Translations under genes and position numbers: made by a program
Source: an uncultured Collinsella sp.
Lineage (GTDB): Bacteria; Actinomycetota; Coriobacteriia; Coriobacteriales; Coriobacteriaceae
Reading direction: 5' to 3'
Length of the DNA: 19,086 nt
Assembly: GCA_958407555.1 (NCBI GenBank)
Contig: CATYJC010000027.1
Location: 1-19,086, forward strand
Part shown: positions 13,766 to 19,086 of the stretch, in pieces
Numbering within the stretch: the first letter of the stretch is position 1
Layout: each line of letters starts with the position of its first letter
The notes under the pieces: generated by a model
The model's database searches: none
Told to the model about the DNA's origin: nothing
What the model saw: the letters and a program-made list of their open reading frames with translations, nothing else

Positions 13766-14725
13766 CTAGCCGTGGAAGCGGGCTATGGGCGCAAGTGGCT
13801 GCTCGCGAAAGACGCGATCGACGGCGGCGCGGTATTCGTCGACCTTTTTAGTCTTGCGCACGAGCTTGTGGACGGTAGCGGGATCGGCGAAGGCGCATTT
13901 GGCGTAGAACCACCACTCCTTCATGCGAAAGACCGCATTACCGCCAATCTCTTCTGCATATGCCGCAAACAGCGTGTCGTGGAAGCGCTGCAGCTCAGCA
14001 GCCGTGGCAGCAGGACCACCGTTGACCATGCGAACCAGCGCGGGGTTCGCGAGCAGGCCACGCCCCAGCATCACATGACGTGTGCCGGGATAGGCCTCCA
14101 CCAGCGCACCCATGTCCTCAAGATCAAAAATGTCGCCGTTGTATGCCACCGGAAACGGCGCACGTTCCAGCGTCTCGCCGTAAAACTCCTTGCGCGGCGA
14201 GCCCGTATAGCGGTCCTTTTGCACACGCGGATGCACGATCAGCTCTGCCAGCGGCATGCGGCAATACAGATCGAGCACACGCTCATACTCGTCATCGCGC
14301 TCCAACCCCAGCCTGGTTTTTACCGACACCGGCAACGGCGATCGCTCGCACACGTCGCTCAAGAATACCTCGAGCTCGTCGAGATTACGCAAGAAACCTG
14401 AGCCCTTGCCCTTGGCAACAACCGTACCCGAGGGGCAGCCAAGGTTGAGATTAACCTCGCGGTAGCCCATGTCGGCGAGCACGTGCGCCGCCCACACAAA
14501 CTCATCCGCGTTCTTGGACATCAGCTGAGGCACTACGTTGAGCCCCTGGTTATTGGCAGGATCGATCTCCTTAAATGCCTTGCCGCCAAAGCGGTTTCCC
14601 ACCCGCGGCGACGGCAAAAACGGCGTGTAATAGCAGTCAAGCGCACCAAAGCACTCCGCATGCACGCGACGGAATACATGCCCGGTAATCCCCTCCATAG
14701 GGGCCAACGATAGAATCATCGACAT
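13766..14725 (-). CDS. tRNA-dihydrouridine synthase
   Basis: A 319-residue FMN enzyme of the Dus family. 'LSLAPMEGITGHVFRR' is the usual N-terminal barrel start. 'VNLNLGCPSGTVVAKGKGSGFL' contains the catalytic cysteine C97. 'VSVKTRLGL', 'LIVHPRVQKDRYTG', 'VAYNGDIF' and 'VMLGRGLLANPAL' are the FMN- and tRNA-binding blocks. It reduces specific uridines in tRNA to dihydrouridine using NADPH. The GCPSG form and the length suit a small Dus subfamily related to DusC; the target position cannot be told. A weak GAGAG precedes two close ATGs (14725 and 14719), so the start may be two codons later. Transcribed alone between the palindromes and the lysR stop. Confidence 0.92.
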   Translation of the reverse strand: MSMILSLAPMEGITGHVFRRVHAECFGALDCYYTPFLPSPRVGNRFGGKAFKEIDPANNQGLNVVPQLMSKNADEFVWAAHVLADMGYREVNLNLGCPSGTVVAKGKGSGFLRNLDELEVFLSDVCERSPLPVSVKTRLGLERDDEYERVLDLYCRMPLAELIVHPRVQKDRYTGSPRKEFYGETLERAPFPVAYNGDIFDLEDMGALVEAYPGTRHVMLGRGLLANPALVRMVNGGPAATAAELQRFHDTLFAAYAEEIGGNAVFRMKEWWFYAKCAFADPATVHKLVRKTKKVDEYRAAVDRVFREQPLAPIARFHG

Positions 14726-14746
14726 CTACTCTCAGATCAATGCGGT

Positions 14747-14764
14747 AAAGGGACTGCCCCCTTG
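14747..14764. repeat. Fragment of the AAAGGGACTG repeat family
   Basis: AAAGGGACTGCCCCCTTG repeats, with one change in the shared part, the AAAGGGACTGTCCCC of the hairpin at 6733-6747. It lies between the dus start and the lysR stop. Confidence 0.45.
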
Positions 14765-15646
14765 TCACATCCTATTCAAACGGTTCAGAAACTCTTCGCA
14801 GGCGCGGGAACGCAGGCGATATTTTTTCCATACCAGATACGACGCAATGGTAAGCGGCGGCTCAAATGGGACAAAACGCAGATCGCTGCCTTCATCTATC
14901 TGCAGCAAGCTTCCAATGCTAACCGCACACGCAGCGCCCGAACGCACCAGATGTGACGCGTTACCGATCAGGTCGAAATGCCCCACGATGTTGAGTTCAT
15001 CGACGCTAAGGACGCCGCTCGACCACGCTTCTAGATCCAGCGCTCGATTCGAGGTGCGTGAACTCACCAGCAGCGGCATATTCGCCACGTCCGCAGGCGT
15101 CAGCACGTCCCGGCCGCCCCATGGACCGCTCGCGGCGACAACGGCACCGACTCGATCCGCCTCGGGCATACGAATCCATTCGTATTTCTCGACGTTAACG
15201 GGTTCCAGCAACAACGCAAAGTCGAGCAGGCCGCGCTCCAAACGCTCCTCCACCGCATCGGCGTTACCGGTATAGAGCTCAATCGTCACTCCGGGATAAT
15301 TCCGATGCAGCTCTGTAAAGGCATCGAGCACCAGCCGCATCGATTTGGTTTCGCCGGCGCCAATACGAATAACGCCCGCAATGCCGAGCTCCTGATCCGC
15401 CAGATCTTGCTCGGTCTGCTCCACCAGCGAAACGATCTCCTCGGCGCGCTGGCGCAGGCGCATGCCATCGCTCGTGAGCACACACGATCGATTGGTACGC
15501 TCGAACAGCTCCACGCCCAGCTCGCGTTCCAAATCGGCTATCTGGCGCGAGAGCGTGGGCTGCGTCACATGTAGCACGTTAGCAGCTTCGGTCATGTTTT
15601 CCTCGCGGGCCACAGCAAGAAAATAACGCAGCGTTCGCAGTTCCAT
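14765..15646 (-). CDS. LysR-family transcriptional regulator
   Basis: A 293-residue LTTR. The N-terminal winged helix-turn-helix (MELRTLRYFLAVAREENMTEAANVLHVTQPTLSRQIADLERELG) is canonical. A linker helix follows, then a two-lobed effector domain from about residue 88 ('GVIRIGAGETKSMRLVLDAF'). The ATG at 15646 is chosen because AGGAGC lies 4 bases upstream; an in-frame start at 15679 would add 11 residues without such a site. It is divergent from the aldo/keto reductase operon, with a T-N11-A palindrome in between, the standard arrangement for an LTTR that controls its neighbour and itself. The effector is unknown. Confidence 0.93.
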   Translation of the reverse strand: MELRTLRYFLAVAREENMTEAANVLHVTQPTLSRQIADLERELGVELFERTNRSCVLTSDGMRLRQRAEEIVSLVEQTEQDLADQELGIAGVIRIGAGETKSMRLVLDAFTELHRNYPGVTIELYTGNADAVEERLERGLLDFALLLEPVNVEKYEWIRMPEADRVGAVVAASGPWGGRDVLTPADVANMPLLVSSRTSNRALDLEAWSSGVLSVDELNIVGHFDLIGNASHLVRSGAACAVSIGSLLQIDEGSDLRFVPFEPPLTIASYLVWKKYRLRSRACEEFLNRLNRM

Positions 15647-15698
15647 GCTTGCTCCTTCGTGCACAACGGAGAACCCCATTCGGTCCGTTTCGTTTCAC

Positions 15699-15713
15699 AT
15701 ACGTATTCCGTAT
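15699..15713. promoter_or_regulatory. LysR-type binding site (T-N11-A)
   Basis: ATAC-N7-GTAT (ATACG-TATTC-CGTAT) is a perfect palindrome with the T-N11-A spacing of LTTR boxes. It lies 52 bases before the lysR ATG and 83 bases before the first aldo/keto reductase ATG. A second, poorer TTATA/ATATA pair lies at 15727-15740, where an activation half-site would be expected. Confidence 0.65.
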
Positions 15714-15796
15714 ATCTAGCTAGTTGTTATAGGCAATATACATTATCAAATTTCGGAACTATCGTTACAAAAGAGAACCATCGAGAAAGGAAACGC

Positions 15797-16645
15797 ATGG
15801 AATACATCACGCTCAATAACGGCATCAAAATCCCCCAGCTAGGACTTGGCACGTATCTGCTTAAACCCGACGATGCCCAATCGTCGGTTACCTCCGCACT
15901 CGGCATGGGGTATGAGCTCATCGACACTGCCAATGCATACGTAAATGAGCGAGCAGTAGGTCGTGGCGTGCGCGAATCAGACTTGCCGCGCGAAAACGTG
16001 TTTCTCGAAACCAAGCTCTGGCCCTATTTTTACAACAGCGACACTGCCGTCGACGAAACGCTCGAGCGTCTGGACACACCTTACATCGACCTCATGATTC
16101 TGCACCAACCCGCAGGCGACTACTTGGCGGGCTATGAGAAGCTTGAGATCGCATACAAGGAAGGCAAGCTCCGTTCCATCGGAATCTCCAATTTCGACGA
16201 GAACGAAATCGAGAAGCTTCTCGCAAATTGCGAGATCGTTCCATCCCTTATTCAGGTCGAGTGCCATCCGTATTTCCCGCAGACCGAACTGAAGAAGCTG
16301 CTCGCCCAGCACGACATTGCGTTGCAGGCGTGGTACCCGCTCGGCGGGCGCGGTAACAGCAGCATCATGGACGAGCCCGTCGTGCGCGACCTCGCTGTCA
16401 AGTATGGCAAAACGCCTGCTCAAATCATTCTGCGTTGGCATATCCAAGAGGGAAATATCGTCATTCCAGGCTCCAAGAATCCGATGCACATCGCCGACAA
16501 CATCGATGTCTTCGACTTCGAGCTCACAGATAGCGACATGACCGCCATGGCTACCCTCGATCGCGGGAAACCCTTCTATGAGCGCACGCCCGAGAATCTT
16601 GCGCAATATGCCGCCTGGCACCCCGACGTTGAGAACCAGAAATAG
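15797..16645 (+). CDS. Aldo/keto reductase (2,5-diketo-D-gluconate reductase-like)
   Basis: A 282-residue NADPH-dependent oxidoreductase with a (beta/alpha)8 barrel. The catalytic tetrad is visible: D43 and Y48 in DTANAYVNE, K73 in LETKLWP, H103 in LILHQP. 'IGISNF' and 'VIPGSKNP' are the later AKR signature blocks, the second binding the cofactor phosphate. The size and the short opening 'YITLNNGIKIPQLGLGTY' suit the AKR5-like group. It reduces aldehydes or ketones to alcohols; the natural substrate is unknown. AGAAAGGA precedes the ATG at 15797. It is the first gene of a plus-strand run with a second reductase 7 bp later, under likely LysR control. Confidence 0.93.
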   Translation: MEYITLNNGIKIPQLGLGTYLLKPDDAQSSVTSALGMGYELIDTANAYVNERAVGRGVRESDLPRENVFLETKLWPYFYNSDTAVDETLERLDTPYIDLMILHQPAGDYLAGYEKLEIAYKEGKLRSIGISNFDENEIEKLLANCEIVPSLIQVECHPYFPQTELKKLLAQHDIALQAWYPLGGRGNSSIMDEPVVRDLAVKYGKTPAQIILRWHIQEGNIVIPGSKNPMHIADNIDVFDFELTDSDMTAMATLDRGKPFYERTPENLAQYAAWHPDVENQK

Positions 16646-16652
16646 GAGCATC

Positions 16653-17672
16653 ATGCAGTACACAACCCTCGGTCATTCCGGCATCAAGGTCTCTAAACTC
16701 TGCCTGGGAGGCATGAGCTTTGGCGATCCCAGCCCCGACTTTCATCAATGGACCATCGGGCCCGACGACACACGCGCCGTCATCAAACGCGCACTCGACA
16801 CCAGAATCAACTTTATCGATACCGCGAACTGCTACAGCTTTGGCACGAGCGAAGAGTACATAGGCGCCGCCCCGCGCAATCTGGGCATCGCTCGCGAGAG
16901 CGTCGTGCTGGCCAGCAAGGTTCACTTCAACGAAGGCGGCCTTTCCGCCGACGCCATCAAACGCGAGATTGAAGGCTCGCTCAAACGCTTGGGCACCGAT
17001 TACCTAGACCTCTACATCATCCATCGCTTCGATTACGACGTTCCCATGGAAGAGACCATGGAGGCACTCAATGACCTGGTACGCGAGGGCAAAGTTCGCG
17101 CACTCGGCGCCAGCGCTATGTATGCTTACCAGCTGCACAACCTGCAGATCGTCGCGCACGACCACGGATGGGCGCCCTTTACGAGCATGCAGTGCCACTA
17201 CAACCTGCTGTACCGAGAGGACGAGCGGGAGATGATTCCGGTGTGCCGCCAGTTTGACATGGCCCTTACGCCATACAGCCCCCTGGCGTCGGGACACCTC
17301 TGCCGCCCCACGTGGGAAAGCTCGAGCACACGTGGCACCACCGACACGACCATGGTAAACAAGTATGACCATGACCGTGCCATCGACATGCCCATCGTTG
17401 AGCGCGTGGCCAAGGTTGCCGCCGATCACGACGTACCGATGCCGCAGATTGCGCTGGCGTGGCACTGGGCGCGTGGGGTCGAGGCGCCCATCGTGGGTTG
17501 CTCCAAGCCCGAGCGAGTCGACGACGCCGTAGCTGCGCTCGACATAACGCTCTCCCCCGCCGAGATCGACTTCCTTGAAGAGCTCTATCAACCGCATGCG
17601 CTCGTTGGACCCAAGGCCCGCCCCGGCGAAAAGCCACTTGCCGGCACTACCAAAGTCAAAACCGCAAAGTGA
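16653..17672 (+). CDS. Aldo/keto reductase (YajO/Tas-like)
   Basis: A 339-residue reductase of a different AKR branch from its neighbour. The tetrad is D56 and Y61 in DTANCYSFG, K89 in LASKVHF and H124 in YIIHRFD. 'KLCLGGMSFG' near the N-terminus and 'LTPYSPLASGHL' near residue 210 match the YajO/Tas group, and 'PIVGCSKPERVDDAV' is the cofactor-phosphate block. It probably reduces small carbonyl compounds with NADPH. AGGAG lies inside the 7-bp gap after the first reductase, so the two genes are co-transcribed and translated together. The 79-residue gene starts 4 bp after its stop. Confidence 0.93.
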   Translation: MQYTTLGHSGIKVSKLCLGGMSFGDPSPDFHQWTIGPDDTRAVIKRALDTRINFIDTANCYSFGTSEEYIGAAPRNLGIARESVVLASKVHFNEGGLSADAIKREIEGSLKRLGTDYLDLYIIHRFDYDVPMEETMEALNDLVREGKVRALGASAMYAYQLHNLQIVAHDHGWAPFTSMQCHYNLLYREDEREMIPVCRQFDMALTPYSPLASGHLCRPTWESSSTRGTTDTTMVNKYDHDRAIDMPIVERVAKVAADHDVPMPQIALAWHWARGVEAPIVGCSKPERVDDAVAALDITLSPAEIDFLEELYQPHALVGPKARPGEKPLAGTTKVKTAK

Positions 17673-17676
17673 CGAC

Positions 17677-17916
17677 ATGGACGACAACATCATCGATGGC
17701 CTACACGACGTCGGCTGCAGCGAAGATCTCATCGGGCTGTACGGCTCGGCCGCCAGCGACTGCGCGCGCATTTGTCTACTAAAACGGTATCGTCGCGAAT
17801 TGCTCGACGATATTCACTCGGGGCAGCAGAAGCTCGAACGCCTTGACTATCTCATCTACCGGCTACGCAACGCCTCAACCGAATGCAGGACAAACGGCAC
17901 AACATCGCGGTTGTGA
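17677..17916 (+). CDS. Small protein of unknown function in the redox operon
   Basis: A 79-residue, mainly helical, charged protein beginning MDDNIIDGLHDVGCSEDLI. It starts 4 bp after the second reductase stop, with no clear ribosome site, so translation is probably coupled. The pattern is a short 'GCSxDxI' head, then a helix with 'LLKRYRRELLDDIHSGQQKLERLDYLIYRLRN', which may form a coiled coil. It resembles short unnamed proteins I recall beside aldo/keto reductases in Firmicutes and Coriobacteria, often with the same 'RR.LLD.IH...LDYLIY' ending. No enzymatic motif is seen; it may bind a partner protein. That family link is from memory and has not been checked. Confidence 0.75.
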   Translation: MDDNIIDGLHDVGCSEDLIGLYGSAASDCARICLLKRYRRELLDDIHSGQQKLERLDYLIYRLRNASTECRTNGTTSRL

Positions 17917-17974
17917 GACAGCGCCAAATGCACCTTAGCATAAAGCCCAAACCGCAGCAACGAAAGGAACTCCA

Positions 17975-18448
17975 TTGGCTAAGACACTCGTGACATATTT
18001 CAGCGCAACGGGAACCACGAAGGACGTTGCATGTCGCCTGGCTCGCGTGGTGGACAGCGACCCGTTCGCCATTGTACCCGCCAATCCATACACAAGCGCC
18101 GACCTTGACTGGCGTGACAAACAGAGCCGCAGCACACTCGAGGCAGCCGACCCCTCCTGCCGCCCCGTCATAACCTCCAGAGTCGAGCACATCGAAGACT
18201 ACGACACCATCTTTTTGGGATTTCCCATCTGGTGGTACGTAGCTCCGGCGATTGTCAGCACGTTCCTCGAGTCTTACGACCTGACGGGCAAAACAATCGT
18301 CCTGTTTGCCACCTCGGGCGGGAGCGGAATGGGCAAGACAGCGTCGATCCTTAGAGCAAGCGCTCCAGGCGCAAAGATCGTTGACGGCGGCGTCCTCAAC
18401 AACGCAAGCGACACCGAACTCAAGAGGTTCGCGGCAAGATACCTCTAA
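17975..18448 (+). CDS. Flavodoxin
   Basis: A 157-residue flavodoxin-fold protein. 'LVTYFSATGTTKDVA' is the FMN phosphate-binding loop, 'FLGFPIWWYVAPAIVSTFLE' holds the aromatic residues stacking on the flavin, and 'VLFATSGGSGMGKT' is the second flavin loop. It belongs to the group often labelled flavodoxin_4 and should carry electrons or act as an FMN-dependent reductase partner. The start is a TTG at 17975, with GAAAGGA 6-8 bases upstream and no ATG available. It lies 58 bp after the 79-residue gene and probably ends this operon. A small AGCCGA/TCGGCT hairpin with TT follows at 18535. Confidence 0.9.
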   Translation: MAKTLVTYFSATGTTKDVACRLARVVDSDPFAIVPANPYTSADLDWRDKQSRSTLEAADPSCRPVITSRVEHIEDYDTIFLGFPIWWYVAPAIVSTFLESYDLTGKTIVLFATSGGSGMGKTASILRASAPGAKIVDGGVLNNASDTELKRFAARYL

Positions 18449-18715
18449 CGCGGCAAAGACCGACAAATCGACGGGAAAATGCCATGGAATAGTAAAACCG
18501 CGGCATGACATCGCCACCAACATTTGATTTAGCCAGCCGACCTTCGGCTTTCCCGCTAAGTTGCGAGCAACAATTAGCTCAAGCCTATGGACAATGAGCG
18601 GCACGGCTCATCGGAGGCCCAAGTCGACAATCCGTCCAAGGCAGCAGCGGTCACCCGGCACCGACTACCCCTCCAGCCTTCCCCATTCACCTTCGATTTG
18701 CCGATGCCCACAAAC

Positions 18716-18751
18716 AGCAAAGGGGGCCGCCCCATGGCGGCCCCCTTTGCT
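18716..18751. terminator. Perfect 16-bp-stem terminator hairpin
   Basis: AGCAAAGGGGGCCGCC (18716-18731) and GGCGGCCCCCTTTGCT (18736-18751) are perfect complements around a CCAT loop. The A and T runs are within the stem, as in two-way terminators; CGTTATT follows. It lies 268 bases after the flavodoxin stop, so it may instead end a transcript not recognised here. Confidence 0.75.
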
Positions 18752-18867
18752 CGTTATTCGTCCCTCGGCAGCGGCTTCTTACTCTAAAAGATGGCGCCCA
18801 CGATCAAGCGATCACCAACACCACGCCGTTGACACCATGTTTGAACAACAGACACCCTCCACTCATT

Positions 18868-18873
18868 TATACT
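18868..18873 (+). promoter_or_regulatory. -10 box of the last, partial gene
   Basis: TATACT is a strong -10 match and is followed by seven bases and then ATG at 18881. That spacing equals the one at trmO and would give a leaderless mRNA. TTGAAC at 18841-18846 is 21 bases upstream, too far for a good -35. Confidence 0.45.
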
Positions 18874-18880
18874 AAAGAGC

Positions 18881-19086
18881 ATGCGCGCATCGTCCCCGAA
18901 TAACGATGAGAGCCGAGGCCCCATGCAGCAGCTCACCGAACAAGAAAAGAAACGCATCCAGCGGTACTGCACATACCCCAAGATCGCAGCGACCGCACTC
19001 GTCATGTCGTTCGTAGCATGCCTGTTAATGTTGCCGCTCCAAATGATCAACGATATCGCGTTCCACCAAAAGGAATTCCAACCCGC
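18881..19086 (+). CDS. Start of a membrane protein, cut by the window edge
   Basis: Only the first 68 codons are present and there is no stop before the window ends. From the ATG at 18881 the protein begins with a polar stretch (MRASSPNNDESRGP), then a charged helix (MQQLTEQEKKRIQRYC) and a hydrophobic segment 'IAATALVMSFVACLLMLPLQM', most likely a first membrane helix. A second in-frame ATG at 18923 has GAGG only 4 bases before it; the ATG at 18881 fits a leaderless start after TATACT. I do not recognise the family, and the function cannot be stated. Confidence 0.55.
   Translation, partial: MRASSPNNDESRGPMQQLTEQEKKRIQRYCTYPKIAATALVMSFVACLLMLPLQMINDIAFHQKEFQP

Larger units (their letters stand above)
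18449..18880. other. Non-coding stretch after the flavodoxin gene
   Basis: About 430 bases without a believable gene; the open frames here cross a strong hairpin and have no family signature. Structures: a small hairpin AGCCGA-CCT-TCGGCT (18535-18549), which may end the flavodoxin transcript, the strong hairpin at 18716-18751, and a TATACT box at the right end. TTGACA at 18829 is 33 bases from that box, too far to be its -35 partner. Confidence 0.55.

Noticed and set aside
17852..18604. 250-codon minus-strand open frame opposite the flavodoxin
   Set aside because: Antisense to a clear flavodoxin, with no recognisable domain.
18829..18873. TTGACA and TATACT as a standard promoter
   Set aside because: They are 33 bases apart, about twice the working distance, so the TTGACA is not its -35 box.
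18561..18875. 104-codon open frame in the gap after the flavodoxin
   Set aside because: It crosses the perfect terminator hairpin, is rich in S/P/R, and lacks a ribosome site.

Overview
The window is GC-rich, densely coded bacterial DNA. Gene content and style suggest a gut actinobacterium of the class Coriobacteriia, most likely Collinsella: GNTR/YtrA-ABC pair, MalY-type lyase, PPOX/NimA-like flavoprotein, orphan hybrid kinases, scattered 'GGGACGTTC/AAAGGGACTG' palindromic repeats and possible leaderless starts. The genus is inferred from recall, not from a search. No tRNA, rRNA, CRISPR array, transposase or phage gene was seen. This looks like ordinary chromosome with several small regulatory and repeat structures in the gaps.

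Layout. (1) 9-1989, plus strand: a YtrA-type GntR repressor, an ABC ATPase and an ABC-2 permease in one tight operon. (2) 2264-4136, plus strand: an EamA-type transporter, then a SAM-dependent methyltransferase behind a 259-bp gap with nested inverted repeats. A strong terminator at 4143-4184 ends this block. (3) 6630 down to 4220, minus strand: a two-TM potassium-channel-like protein, a LOG-family phosphoribohydrolase and an atypical ClC chloride channel/antiporter. (4) 6699-6756: a long imperfect hairpin repeat. It is followed by a plus-strand hybrid histidine kinase with two periplasmic solute-binding domains (6844-9648) and a NimA-like flavin protein (9691-10170). (5) 12330 down to 10266, minus strand: trmO and a MalY/PatB C-S lyase. 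(6) 12472-13596, plus strand: an XRE regulator fused to a zinc ribbon and a TipAS-like ligand domain, then a glutaredoxin. Two palindromic elements follow (13641-13756). (7) 14725 down to 13766: a tRNA-dihydrouridine synthase. (8) 14765-18448: a LysR regulator divergent from a redox operon of two aldo/keto reductases, a 79-residue protein of unknown function and a flavodoxin. (9) 18449-19086: a largely non-coding stretch with a perfect 16-bp-stem terminator, then the start of a membrane protein cut off by the window edge.

How the parts may work together. Region 8 reads as a regulated NAD(P)H/FMN redox module with a textbook LysR T-N11-A site. Region 6 reads as a self-regulated sensor: the fused ligand-binding domain suggests sensing of a small molecule, perhaps an antibiotic, and a perfect palindrome sits at its promoter. 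The rest is housekeeping (tRNA modification), ion transport and efflux. The most unusual items are the XRE-zinc ribbon-TipAS fusion, the structured region before the methyltransferase, the repeat palindromes, and the 79-residue conserved-looking protein.
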